Positions 54,091 through 62,873 of a stretch of 64,000 nt of DNA are shown here, one piece after another (positions within the stretch are counted from its first letter, which is position 1; every line of letters starts with the position of its first letter). The notes beneath the pieces are model-generated. The model saw only the letters and a program-made list of their open reading frames with translations, was not told the origin of the DNA and did not search any database. The stretch is from Poseidonocella pacifica (lineage in GTDB: Bacteria > Pseudomonadota > Alphaproteobacteria > Rhodobacterales > Rhodobacteraceae). Both the position numbers and the translations under genes were made by a program. The stretch covers positions 310,001 through 374,000 of the forward strand of contig NZ_FOJU01000005.1 in the NCBI RefSeq assembly GCF_900111875.1. Reading direction: 5' to 3'.

Positions 54091-55062
54091 ATGTCTGCCC
54101 TGAACCTGATTTACAAAGACCGCATGACCTTTGGCATCGAATTGCCACTGGACCGCGACTGGTCAGAAGCCGGGCAACGCCGTGCCCGTATCGAGGGGCG
54201 CCCCTTTGGTGTGCCCGACACCTCAAACCCCGCCAAGGGCGTGGAGCTGGCCGAGAACCATGGCTTCGATGCGGTCTGGCTGCGGGACGTGCCGGTTCAC
54301 GATCCCAGCTTCGGAGATGCGGGACAGGTCTTCGATCCGTTCCCCTATCTCGGCTTTCTTGCCGGCCGCACGCGGCGCATTGCACTTGGCACTGCGGGTA
54401 TCGTCCTGCCGCTGCGGGATCCGATCCTCCTGGCCAAAATGACGGCCAGCCTGCACCATCTTTCGGGCGGGCGATTTATCCTTGGCATCGCGTCCGGCGA
54501 CCGACCGGTGGAATACCCGCTGATGGGGCTGGACTATGAAACCCGCGGAGCCACCTTGCGCGATCGCGTCGACCAGATGCGAAACCTCTGGTCAGGTGAT
54601 GCGCTGCAAGGGCCGCAAGGTCCCGTCACCGTGCGCCCCTTTGTGCCAGAAGGTATCCCGATGGTCATGGCCGGGATGGGCCAGCAAAGCCTGCAATGGA
54701 TCGCCCGCACATTGGACGGCTGGTTCACCTATCCCGGCCCCCCTGATCAGGCCGAGCGCCGCCTGTCGATGTGGCGTCAGGCGCGCAACGATGCTGGCCT
54801 GCCCGACGCGCCAGTCCTGACCGCCATGCACCTAGATCTTGACCCTGATCCCGATGCGCCCTTCCGGCCGATCCAGTTCGGGGGCCGTATCGGTCGCAAT
54901 GCGCTCATTAGACATGTTCAATCCCTGCACGCTGCAGGGGTCGCCCACATCGCCTTCAACCTGCGCCAATCGCAACGCGAAATCCAGGACGTTCTGGCCG
55001 AGTTGGCCGAGCACGTCATGCCTGAGTTCGCGCAAGAAGTTACTATGGAGACAGCACAATGA
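54091..55062 (+). CDS. LLM-class flavin-dependent oxidoreductase
   Basis: A 323-residue luciferase-like monooxygenase family protein: the N-terminal TFGIELPLDRDWSEAG strand, AENHGFDAVWLRDVPVH, RRIALGTAGIVLPLRDPILL, HHLSGGRFILGIASGDRPVEY and GMGQQSLQWIARTLDGWF. These use FMN or F420 to oxidise or reduce small organic substrates. Sixty bases after the MFS gene and overlapping the aldo-keto reductase gene by ATGA, so part of one operon. Confidence 0.86.
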   Translation: MSALNLIYKDRMTFGIELPLDRDWSEAGQRRARIEGRPFGVPDTSNPAKGVELAENHGFDAVWLRDVPVHDPSFGDAGQVFDPFPYLGFLAGRTRRIALGTAGIVLPLRDPILLAKMTASLHHLSGGRFILGIASGDRPVEYPLMGLDYETRGATLRDRVDQMRNLWSGDALQGPQGPVTVRPFVPEGIPMVMAGMGQQSLQWIARTLDGWFTYPGPPDQAERRLSMWRQARNDAGLPDAPVLTAMHLDLDPDPDAPFRPIQFGGRIGRNALIRHVQSLHAAGVAHIAFNLRQSQREIQDVLAELAEHVMPEFAQEVTMETAQ

Positions 55063-55883
55063 GTATCACCCTGATCGGCCCCGCCCAAATTCCGTCCATG
55101 GGTTTCGGCACCTTTCAACTTGAGCAAGATACGGTAGCCAATATGGTGGCCGCGGCGCTTTCCGAAGGGTTCCGCCATATTGATACGGCGCAGGCCTATG
55201 AGAACGAAGAGCAAGTCGGCGAAGGTTTGCGCCGCGCCGATGTCCGCCGCGATGACGTGTTCCTCACCACCAAAATCCTGCCCGAGCACTTCTCGCCAGA
55301 AGCCTTCACCGCTGCCGCCGATGCGTCTTTGAAACGGCTGGGGACCGACTATGTCGACCTGCTACTCCTGCACTGGCCCTCAAAAGATGTGCCGATTGCT
55401 GACACCATTGGCGCGCTGAACGATCTGATTGCTGCGGGCAAAGTCCGTCATGGGGGCGTGTCGAATTTCACCATGGATATGGTCGACCAAGCACAGGCGG
55501 CGTTGAACACACCACTGGCCGCCAACCAGATCGAACTGCATCCGCTGAACGACCAAACCCGGATGATCGCTCACCTCGCGAGCAAGGGCATTCCGGTTGA
55601 GGCCTACTCGCCGCTGGCCCAAGGCAAGGTCATGGAGAACGCCACGTTGCTCGATATAGCCGCCGCGCATCATGTAAGCCCGGCCCAGATTGCCCTGGCC
55701 TGGGTTCTGACGCGCCCAATGAGCATCGCGTTGCCTCGGACCGGTAACAAGAACCGACTGGCCGACAATCTCCGTGCAGCGGAAATCAAGCTGAGCGCAG
55801 AGGAGATCGCCCGAATTGATGCCCTTGGCACAGCCGAGGGTCGATTGGTAAGCCCAGAGACACTTGCCCCAGCTTGGGATTGA
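55059..55883 (+). CDS. Aldo/keto reductase
   Basis: A 274-residue AKR with the family marks GFGTFQLEQDTV, the active-site GFRHIDTAQAYENEEQVGEG (Asp and Tyr), TKILPEHFSPE, DYVDLLLLHWPS (active-site His region), VEAYSPLAQGKV and the cofactor site ALPRTGNKNRLADNL. It reduces aldehydes with NADPH in the cytoplasm. Close to 2,5-diketo-gluconate reductase/YafB-type proteins. Probably detoxifies reactive carbonyls together with the linked LLM oxidoreductase and exporter. Confidence 0.9.
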   Translation: MSITLIGPAQIPSMGFGTFQLEQDTVANMVAAALSEGFRHIDTAQAYENEEQVGEGLRRADVRRDDVFLTTKILPEHFSPEAFTAAADASLKRLGTDYVDLLLLHWPSKDVPIADTIGALNDLIAAGKVRHGGVSNFTMDMVDQAQAALNTPLAANQIELHPLNDQTRMIAHLASKGIPVEAYSPLAQGKVMENATLLDIAAAHHVSPAQIALAWVLTRPMSIALPRTGNKNRLADNLRAAEIKLSAEEIARIDALGTAEGRLVSPETLAPAWD

Positions 55884-56318
55884 TCATTCACTGGTCCTGC
55901 AGAAACACTGCAGGACCTATACCCGTCGACTTCAGCCTTCGGCCCAAATGTATGTACTGGCTGCTGTTCGCAAATGATTTCTGGCATGTTCTCGGAAGTC
56001 GCTCATATGTACTTGATCTTCCCCCGGTCGCGCAATCATTGGTTCGAAAGCCCCTTTGTTGGCCAGAGCTTCCTATGGCGTTGAGCACCTCAAAACTGAA
56101 ATTTTCATTTCTCACTGTGGGCGAAAGGCAACTTCCCACACCTCCAGGCCGATGGCGGCATAGCTTGGCTCCATGGGGTGACTGAAGGTCGTTTTCGTTA
56201 GTGTAAGCCCGAAATTTGCAACTGCAGCGAAGGGCAGCTCCCCGCCAAATCTGTGGAAAAACACCCGTTCGCGAGCGCAGAATATCGACGGCTGAACGTG
56301 GTGCGAGCGCCTATCCCG
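55884..56318. other. Intergenic stretch without a recognisable gene
   Basis: I see no supported gene, RNA or clear repeat here. Several short open frames exist but lack ribosome sites and family motifs. The right end abuts the 3' end of a truncated transposase gene. Confidence 0.5.
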
Positions 56319-57206
56319 TCAGGCGTTCCGCGGTCGCTGCGGTGCAGGAAGTATCTTGGCCAGTTTCCTGAGGTTCTGCGCGGTGGCGGCGAGGAGAAAT
56401 TCGTCGTTGGCGCCGCATGGTCCGCGCAATCGGAGCCTTCCGAGGCCGAGGATGCGCTTGAGGTGCGCGAAGAGCATCTCGACCTTCTTTCGGAGCTTCA
56501 TCGAGATGTCGTATTGCTTGGTTTTGGCGATGTCGCGCGCGACCTGGCGGGCGTCTTCGTGTTCCTCGCGGGTGATGGTTCTGGCATCGGCGTTCGGGCA
56601 GCATTTCTGTTTCGACGGGCAGGCCTGACAGGTCAGCTTCAGGGCACGGTATTTGGCTCGGCCTCCACTGGTTGGCCCGCGGTTCGGGTCGGAATAGTTC
56701 CGGCGGAACGGCTTCAGTGTCTGGCCCTCGGGGCAGACGTTTTGGTCGTGCTCGGCGTCCCACTCAAAGTCCGCCCGGCTCCAGGTGCCATCGCTGCGGC
56801 CAGACTTGTCAAAGACCGGAGTGTGCGGGGCGATCTTGCGCTCGACCAGCCAGCCCAGCATCGGCCCGGTGCCATATGCGGTGTCGGCGATCAGGCGTTC
56901 GGGATGCAGGTCAAACCTGGTCTTCGCCCGATCCAGCATGGTCTTGGTCGAGCCGACCTCTGCCTGCCGGATCGATCTTGTCGCCTCGACATCAATGATG
57001 ACGCCGCTATCCGTGTCTATCAGGTAGTTGTCGGAATAGCTGAAGAATGCCGGTCCCTTGCGTGCCGCCGTCCACTGGCTGGCCGGGTCGGAATGCGACG
57101 TGAACTTGGGTGTGACCTCGCTGGCTGCCCCAAAGGCGGCCTCATCCAGCGTATCGAGACACTCGCGAACTGCGCGGGGGGCATCGGCCAGACGTCTCGC
57201 AATCAT
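56319..57206 (-). pseudogene. IS1182-family transposase, N-terminally truncated
   Basis: About 295 residues matching only the C-terminal two thirds of IS1182-type DDE transposases: HSDPASQWTAARKGPAFFSY, then YLIDTDSGVIIDVEA, IADTAYGTGPMLGWLVERKI, a Cys-rich CQACPSKQKCCPNADARTIT insert, and EMLFAHLKRILGLGRLRLRG with the last catalytic Glu. Full-length members have about 450 residues; the N-terminal part is missing, and sequence upstream (above about 57206) is unrelated. No inverted repeats were identified. Confidence 0.75.
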
Positions 57207-58046
57207 TCTTCATGCCATCATGAGAGACCAAACCAATTACAAAGCGGCCTGAAATTGCAAAGATCAAAGCGAGGATTCCAAACACCAGTTCCCAACGGGA
57301 ACGATGCCCGAGGGAGGGCGTAGGACACGGGTGTATTCTGTAGCAGTGGCTTCGGCCAGATTGCGGTTTCAACCTTGCCGACCTACCTCCAACCAACCCC
57401 ATCCTGAGCCCCGGAGCTCGAAGAGAACGAAGGCAACCTCAGACATCGACAGCAATTGGAAAAGCGCATTGACAGATTAGAGAACAGAATACGCCCATTA
57501 CGCTGTTGGCTTCGCCAGCCGAAGTTGGCCCTATCTCGCGAAACCGGAGCTCTTCCCGTCCTCGTTCCAGCGGGAGTCCTATACTCCCGTTCAGCGCTGC
57601 CTCACCTAACACTCGGGAGCTTTCAGTGCGACTTGATGGGAGGTTAACCCAGTTCAATCCATGAGGCACAAACAGGGGCACACCAATTGTTTTGCGCGCC
57701 GCGCGATTGACACCATATCCCCAGATAAAGTATTAAATAATTATATATCAATAACTTAGCTTAGAATTCTGCCACCCCAGTCATATTTCTCGAAAATCAC
57801 ACGCGATTGGTTGATGCGCTCGTCCAGCTCGGATGGCACGCACGCACTTGATTTGCGTCGTACACCTGTGCCCCATGACGGCGAACGATCCCCCGGCGCG
57901 GTGCGTAGAGTGGGTACGGACCCCCGGGGCGCAGGAAATATTCCTCGCTTTTTAGTGCAACCTCGCTGATGTTTAAACTTTTAACGATGTGCGTGCCCAA
58001 CGGGTGCTCGGCATCTATTGCCGAATTTATCAGGGAAGATCGTTTC
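57207..58046. other. Gene-poor, partly AT-rich junction region
   Basis: No intact gene. On the minus strand, about 57230-57310, one frame reads RSRWELVFGILALIFAISGR followed by FVIGLVSHDGMKND, possibly a membrane-protein fragment cut by the transposase remnant. From about 57720 to 57770 the sequence becomes strikingly AT-rich compared with its surroundings and ends in a tRNA-3'-end-like sequence. After that the bases up to 58046 show no gene; they may hold the promoter of the decayed VPLPA-CTERM gene. Confidence 0.5.
57765..57783 (+). repeat. Possible degenerate attachment site (attR-like copy of tRNA-Gln 3' end)
   Basis: AATTCTGCCACCCCAGTCA matches the tRNA-Gln 3' end at 36146-36164 (AATCCTACCACCCCAGCCA) in 16 of 19 positions. 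It follows an AT-rich stretch and closes the region of remnants and insertion sequences. Real att repeats are usually perfect, so this could be an aged site or the end of another tRNA gene. Confidence 0.4.
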
Positions 58047-58520
58047 ATGAGAAGATTCATTGCAAACGCGATGCTACCGGCCGTCTCCATATGTTTCGCC
58101 CAAGGGGCCACGGCCGCTACGTTCACGGAAACCAAGCTGGCCGCCGATGAGGGAGTATCGTATGACTAATTCGGCATATCCGTCGCTATATCAGGCACCA
58201 CCGCAATCGTAGGCGCATATGGGAACGACGACCATGGCACTTAGAGCGGCTCAGCCTAACTGTACGATGCAATAACAGGCACCCTGATCACCAAGCTGAC
58301 CGCCGGTGATGGGCGCGAAACTCAGAATTTCGGCTCATCCGTCTCGATCTCCGGCACCACCGTGATCGTGGGGGCAGAAGGAGTGGGCAACCGTCACGGT
58401 GCGGCGTATCTTTATTCTCATGTGCCTACTGTCGCCGTCTCCCCGATCCCGCTGCCTGCCGGTGTCTGGCTTTTGGGCTCTGCCCTTGGCCTGATCGCGC
58501 TGAAGCGGCGCCGCGTCTGA
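58047..58520 (+). pseudogene. FG-GAP repeat protein with VPLPA-CTERM sorting signal, three in-frame stops
   Basis: A single frame of 157 codons starts MRRFIANAMLPAVSICFAQG (signal peptide ending ATAATF) after AGGGAAG. It contains two FG-GAP-like units (FGISVAISGTTAIVGAYGND and FGSSVSISGTTVIVGAEGVG) and ends IPLPAGVWLLGSALGLIALK followed by RRRV, a VPLPA/PEP-CTERM anchor for exosortase. The frame is broken by TAA (58167-58169), TAG (58242-58244) and TAA (58257-58259), each at a repeat position where relatives have an ordinary residue. No frameshift is needed, so decay is by point mutation. Confidence 0.75.
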
Positions 58521-58791
58521 TGTAGCGTTTTGCATATGCGTTGTTGGTGGGGCTGATCGCCAGCGCGGCGAGCGCCGAGACTGCACGGCGCTGCGCCATC
58601 CTCGGCCAGATGGCAGTATCGTCGTGGTTGGAAATGGTGGGCGCGCTTGGCAATCCCAAAACCGAAACGCTGGATCCAATCTTGGCCCGGCTGAGCGATC
58701 TGAGCAGCGCGTATGCCGGTCTGGCACCGCCACTTCCCGCGATCTGGCCCGTACCTGCATGTCTGAGGCCGGGCTGACCATCGCCGAATAG
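58520..58791 (+). pseudogene. Decayed small secreted-protein gene next to the VPLPA-CTERM gene
   Basis: An ATG overlaps the previous stop (TGATG) but is followed at once by TAG. The frame then reads RFAYALLVGLIASAASAETA, a signal peptide with an ASA cleavage site, and continues ...ILARLSDLSSAYAGL. Near 58720 the coding frame shifts by one base to GTATSRDLARTCMSEAGLTI and AE, ending at TAG 58789-58791. Nonsense at codon 2 plus a frameshift indicate a dead gene. Family not recognised. Confidence 0.5.
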
Positions 58792-58811
58792 TTAGACAGT
58801 TGGTCCGCCCC

Positions 58812-59636
58812 CTATTCCGCGGCGTCCTGACCCGTGTCGAACGCCCGTTCGGACTTCGGTAGCGGGACGAGGGTTGGCAAAGTTTGGCCGGGGATCGACA
58901 CGAGACGACAGCGGATGCCAAAGACGCGTTCAATCGTAATCTCCGTCATCACCTCCCGCGTCGCGCCCTGCGCGGCGATCCGGCCCTTGTCGAACAGGAC
59001 TACGTGATCCGCGTACCGCATCGCCATGTTGAGGTCGTGCAGCACGACGACGATCCCCCGCGCCTCGCTCCTGTTGAGCCACCGCAGGAGGTCCAGCACC
59101 TCGAAGGCATGCGCGATGTCCAGGTGGTTCGTCGGCTCATCGAGGAAGATCCGCGGCGCGTCCTGGGCCAATGTCATGGCAATCCAAGCCCGCTGAAGCT
59201 GCCCCCCCGACAGCTGACCAATGGGGCGATCGCGGAGTGCTTCCAGTTCGGTCACTGCCAGGGCACGGTCCCTGGCCTGAGTATCGCTTTTGGAGACGCC
59301 GCCGAACCGGCCCCGGTGGGCGAACCGCCCCAACAAGACCAGATCCGATACGCTCAATTCCCCGGGTGCCTCGGGCGATTGCGACAACATGGCAATCTGG
59401 AGCGCTAGGTCTCGTGCAGTCCAGTCGGAAATGGGCCGGCCCGCAACCTCGACCTGTCCGGCAGCAGGGGCATGAAGGCCGCGCATCACGCGCAGTGCGG
59501 TGGACTTGCCGCTGCCGTTCGGCCCGCAAAGTGCGATGATCCGCCCCTCGGGCAGATCGATATCGACCGCGTTCAGAGCCACATTGGCGTCGTAGCACGC
59601 GCTTGCGCCGCGCAACTGGGCGAGGGGGTCAGGCAT
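58812..59636 (-). CDS. Iron/siderophore ABC transporter ATP-binding protein (FecE/FepC-like)
   Basis: A 274-residue ABC ATPase: Walker A CGPNGSGKSTALRVMRG, the Q-loop AMLSQSPEAPGELSV, signature QLSGGQLQRAWIAMTLAQ, Walker B IFLDEPTNHLDIAHAFEVLD, and H-loop VVLHDLNMAMRYADHV. The RYADHVVLFDKGRIAAQG end is typical of iron-chelate/heme/B12 importers. It overlaps the permease gene upstream by eight bases and is the last gene of the minus-strand fecCDE-type set. Confidence 0.9.
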   Translation of the reverse strand: MPDPLAQLRGASACYDANVALNAVDIDLPEGRIIALCGPNGSGKSTALRVMRGLHAPAAGQVEVAGRPISDWTARDLALQIAMLSQSPEAPGELSVSDLVLLGRFAHRGRFGGVSKSDTQARDRALAVTELEALRDRPIGQLSGGQLQRAWIAMTLAQDAPRIFLDEPTNHLDIAHAFEVLDLLRWLNRSEARGIVVVLHDLNMAMRYADHVVLFDKGRIAAQGATREVMTEITIERVFGIRCRLVSIPGQTLPTLVPLPKSERAFDTGQDAAE

Positions 59637-60645
59637 GGACGGCGCGTCCTTTCATCAAGAGCCACAGGAAAAGCGGTGCGCCAACAAGGGCGGTCAACGC
59701 GCCCGCTGGCAGTTCCAGCGGGGGGGCCACGGTGCGCGCCAACGTGTCCGCCCCAAGCAAAAGCGCCCCGCCGATGAGCGCGGTAGACGCCAGATATCCC
59801 GGAGTGAATTGGCCATGCAGGAGGCGCGCTGCATGAGGGGCGATCAGGCCGATAAAGCCGACCGCGCCGACTTGTGAAACGGCCAGAGCCGTCAGAAGAA
59901 CCGAGAGGGCGAGGAACGCCGCTTGCGAGCGTCCGGTCGAAAGGCCTGACGAGAAGGCACTCTCTGGATCGAGCGAAAGCTGACGCAGATCGTGGCGCAT
60001 CAGCCACAGAACCGGCACGCAAAGCAACAGGCCAGCGGCAAGGATCATGACATCGCTCCAATGTGCGGCGCCAACCGATCCCGTGATCCATGTCAGCGCC
60101 TGACTGGCCCGGTAGACAGGCCCCAAGATCATCATCAGCGTCACCATCGCTTTGGCCAATGCTGCCAGCGCCACCCCGTAGAGGATCATCCGCAAGGGTC
60201 CCTTGCCGGCCGGGTCGAGCCGCACCATCACAGCCACGATCCCGGCGAAGGCAAAGGCGCCGAGGGCCGCGGCCATCGGTTGCCAGTGGATCGACACTGT
60301 CAGAGAATTCCCGGCGTCGGAGAAGACCCAGAGGAAGGCGACGACTCCAAATGCCGCGCCATCGGTGACGCCCAGAATGGAGGGCGCAGCCATGGGATTG
60401 CGCGTGACCCGTTGCAGCAGAGCGCCGGCCAGCGCCAGAGCCATCCCGCACAGAACCGCAAGGCAAATGCGTGGCAAGCGCAGGGTCCAGACGATCACCT
60501 CGTCCATCCGCGTCCCTTCGCCCAAGAGGGCAGCGATAACGCGCAAGGGGGGCATTGCGCTCGATCCATGCCCCGTGGCAACGACCAGCAATACCAGAAG
60601 CCCGATCCCCGTAAGGGTCAACCGAGAGGCAGCGAGGGGGGTCAT
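59629..60645 (-). CDS. FecCD-family permease (second subunit)
   Basis: A 338-residue membrane permease with nine to ten helices and family marks LRLPRICLAVLCGMALALAG, LLQRVTRNPMAAPSILGVTD, and VGFIGLIAPHAARLLHGQFT. It overlaps the first permease gene by four bases and the ATPase gene by eight. With its partner it forms the inner-membrane channel of an iron-chelate importer. The start at 60645 is taken; a longer reading from 60837 lies inside the upstream gene. Confidence 0.88.
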   Translation of the reverse strand: MTPLAASRLTLTGIGLLVLLVVATGHGSSAMPPLRVIAALLGEGTRMDEVIVWTLRLPRICLAVLCGMALALAGALLQRVTRNPMAAPSILGVTDGAAFGVVAFLWVFSDAGNSLTVSIHWQPMAAALGAFAFAGIVAVMVRLDPAGKGPLRMILYGVALAALAKAMVTLMMILGPVYRASQALTWITGSVGAAHWSDVMILAAGLLLCVPVLWLMRHDLRQLSLDPESAFSSGLSTGRSQAAFLALSVLLTALAVSQVGAVGFIGLIAPHAARLLHGQFTPGYLASTALIGGALLLGADTLARTVAPPLELPAGALTALVGAPLFLWLLMKGRAVHA

Positions 60646-61643
60646 AGCGCGACCTCCGCGCGTTTTCGGAGGAGCGCGACCAGAACGGGTACGCCGATAA
60701 GCGCCAGCACCGCGCCGATCGGGGCCTCGCCCGGTGCGACGATCAACCGGGCGACGATATCGGCCAAGACCGCGAGGGTCGCACCGAGCAGGCAAGCCAG
60801 CAGAGCATGTGATGCGACGGAGGGCGTGGGGCCACAAATGCGCCGTGCGAGATGCGGCGCCACCAGCCCGAGAAACACAACCGGGCCGGCCATGGCCACC
60901 GCACCAGCGGCAAGCAGTGCGCCAAGGCCAAGCGCGGCAAGTCGCGTTGCGGCAACGTGGACCCCGATGCTGCGCGCGCTGTCATCGTCCAGCCTTAGTG
61001 CATCAAGCGCCGGAGCAAGTAGCAGCGTTCCCGCCAATCCCAGAGTCAGAACAGGAACGCCGATCCAAAGCGGGCCGATACCGCGATCGGCAAAGCCGCC
61101 CATCAGCCAGAACAGCAAGCTTTCCATTGCGGTTTCATCAATCAAGAGCATGACCTGCGTCAGTGATCCCAGCATGGCAGCGACGGTGACGCCCGCCAAC
61201 AGGGTGTTGGCCGGTGCGGCCGCCGGACCGACGCTCAGCGCGATGCCAAAGACGAGCGCCGTGGCAGCAACCGCTCCGCAAAGCGCCAGAAGGCCAATGG
61301 CGAACAGGCCAGACATGCCAAACAGTGTGACACCAATCGTCACTGCAAAGGCGGCGCCCGCGTTGATCCCCAGCAATCCCGGTTCGGCCAGCGGATTGCG
61401 GGTCACGGTTTGCATCAACAGACCAGACAGGGCCAAGGCCGCACCGGTCGTCATGGCGATCAGCGTGCGCGGAACGCGCAGGGTGGCGATGATGAGGGAC
61501 GCCTCGGTTTCGTCCCCGCCGCGCAATGCGCCCAGCACCGTCGCAGGGTCATAGACAGTCAGCCCCAGATGAAGGCTTGCCGCCGCCGAAATCGCGAGCG
61601 TCAGGAACAGCCAGAGCAAGTGAGCGGGCAAGGGGTGCGTCAT
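60642..61643 (-). CDS. FecCD-family permease (first subunit)
   Basis: A 333-residue permease: LRVPRTLIAMTTGAALALSG, LLMQTVTRNPLAEPGLLGIN, LLFWLMGGFADR, and GPVVFLGLVAPHLARRICGP are typical FecC/BtuC motifs. The start at 61643 gives MTHPLPAHLLWLFLTLAI; the longer frame to 61730 reaches into the divergent gene. First gene of the operon divergent from the binding protein gene. Confidence 0.88.
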   Translation of the reverse strand: MTHPLPAHLLWLFLTLAISAAASLHLGLTVYDPATVLGALRGGDETEASLIIATLRVPRTLIAMTTGAALALSGLLMQTVTRNPLAEPGLLGINAGAAFAVTIGVTLFGMSGLFAIGLLALCGAVAATALVFGIALSVGPAAAPANTLLAGVTVAAMLGSLTQVMLLIDETAMESLLFWLMGGFADRGIGPLWIGVPVLTLGLAGTLLLAPALDALRLDDDSARSIGVHVAATRLAALGLGALLAAGAVAMAGPVVFLGLVAPHLARRICGPTPSVASHALLACLLGATLAVLADIVARLIVAPGEAPIGAVLALIGVPVLVALLRKRAEVAL

Positions 61644-61653
61644 CGTCGGACGA

Positions 61654-61679
61654 TTGACATTTCCGATGGTTTTAGTCAA
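61654..61679. promoter_or_regulatory. Dyad in the divergent iron-transport promoter region
   Basis: TTGAC (61654-61658) and GTCAA (61675-61679) form an inverted repeat with a 16-base spacer, in the 85-base gap between the two divergent transport units. Read on either strand TTGAC could serve as a -35 element. It may bind an iron regulator, but it does not clearly match a Fur or RirA box, so the role is open. Confidence 0.35.
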
Positions 61680-61728
61680 CAACTTGGCATCTTGCATGCC
61701 GTTTCGCACAACTTTCAGGAATCCCCCC

Positions 61729-62637
61729 ATGATCCTTCACCGACGCTTTTGCCTTGCTATGCCGCTGGTGGCTCTCGCTCTCTCTACCTCGGCAAGCGCC
61801 GGACAGGTCACTGACGCAATGGGCACGGTTGAAGTACCTGATGATCCCCAGCGGGTGGTGGTTCTGACCAATGAGGGCACTGAGGCATTGCTCGCTCTCG
61901 GGGTCACCCCGGTGGGCGCGGTAAATTCGTGGAACGGAGATCCTTGGTGGGATCACATCGAGGCACAGATGGGCGAGGCGGTGCCGCTGGGCAAGGAAAG
62001 CGCAGTGAACCTCGAGTTGATTGCCGCGCTGGAGCCGGACCTGATCCTCGGCAACAAGCAGCGCCACGAGGAGATACACGCCCAATTGAGCGCCATTGCC
62101 CCCACGGTCATGTCGAAGGAACTTCGCGGCGACTGGAAAGAAAATCTCAGCCTTTATGCAGAGGCACTCGGGCGGGCCGAGGAGGGCGAGGCTGCGATTG
62201 CGGATTACGATCAACAAGTGGCTGCGCTCGCCGCCGACCTCGGCGACCACCTGAAGGAAAAGGTTTCGGTGATCCGCTTCCTGCCGGGGCAGATCCGCAT
62301 CTATCAACTCGACAGTTTCTCAGGCGTTCTGCTGCGCGATGTCGGGTTCGACCGGCCCGACAACCAGAATGTGGAAGAATTTGCGATCCGCACCGGCAAG
62401 GAGAGCATTCCAGACATGGATGGCGACCGGATCTTCTGGTTCACGTGGGAGACAGGTAACGGTGAAGGCAACGCCGCAGCGCAGGACGTGCTTTCCGATC
62501 CGCTCTGGCAATCTCTCTCAGCGGTGAAATCAGGTAAGGTGCATGAGGTCAGCGATGCGATCTGGAACACCGCTGGCGGCATCTTGGCGGCTCGCTTGAT
62601 GCTGGACGACATCCGGGAAATCTACGCCGAGGAATGA
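61729..62637 (+). CDS. Iron-chelate ABC transporter substrate-binding protein (FecB/FepB-like)
   Basis: A 302-residue periplasmic protein: a signal peptide ending STSASAGQ, then TDAMGTVEVPDDPQRVVVLT (the canonical start of class III binding proteins), EALLALGVTPVGAV, ELIAALEPDLILGNKQRH and a C-terminal SLSAVKSGKVHEVSDAIWNT with the usual ...AVKxGRVyxv pattern. It captures an iron chelate, probably a siderophore, for the divergently encoded permease-ATPase set. The start at 61729 is preceded by AGGAATCCCCCC. Confidence 0.88.
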   Translation: MILHRRFCLAMPLVALALSTSASAGQVTDAMGTVEVPDDPQRVVVLTNEGTEALLALGVTPVGAVNSWNGDPWWDHIEAQMGEAVPLGKESAVNLELIAALEPDLILGNKQRHEEIHAQLSAIAPTVMSKELRGDWKENLSLYAEALGRAEEGEAAIADYDQQVAALAADLGDHLKEKVSVIRFLPGQIRIYQLDSFSGVLLRDVGFDRPDNQNVEEFAIRTGKESIPDMDGDRIFWFTWETGNGEGNAAAQDVLSDPLWQSLSAVKSGKVHEVSDAIWNTAGGILAARLMLDDIREIYAEE

Positions 62638-62806
62638 TCGCGTCGTCCCGTGGCGAAGCGCGGCAAACGCGCTTCTGCCCGCACGAGCAGCGACGCAACC
62701 TTCGGTTTTCGCGGCCCGCCTGCCAGCGTTAGGGAAGCCCCGGTGTCGAGGCGGTTCGGGGGTCAAGGTGGCCATCGGTATCACCGGCCTGCGACAGCAC
62801 CGGATG

Positions 62807-62838
62807 CGGGAGGCTCGCGCCGGACGGCGGGCCTCCCG
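62807..62838. terminator. GC-rich stem-loop between convergent genes
   Basis: CGGGAGGC (62807-62814) pairs perfectly with GCCTCCCG (62831-62838) across 16 bases. It lies 170 bases after the binding-protein stop and 36 bases after the stop of the convergent ureohydrolase. No T-run is present. The rest of 62638-62873 shows no gene. Confidence 0.4.
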
Positions 62839-62873
62839 ATTGCATTCGCGGACTGGCCGCTTACGTTGCAAGA

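Noticed and set aside
57797-58135. Minus-strand open frame overlapping the VPLPA-CTERM pseudogene start
   Set aside because: No ribosome site or family motif, and it runs antisense to a recognisable signal peptide.
58167-58259. Stop-codon recoding (selenocysteine or pyrrolysine) in the VPLPA-CTERM gene
   Set aside because: The stops are TAA, TAG and TAA, none is TGA, and they lie at ordinary repeat positions; pseudogene decay explains them.
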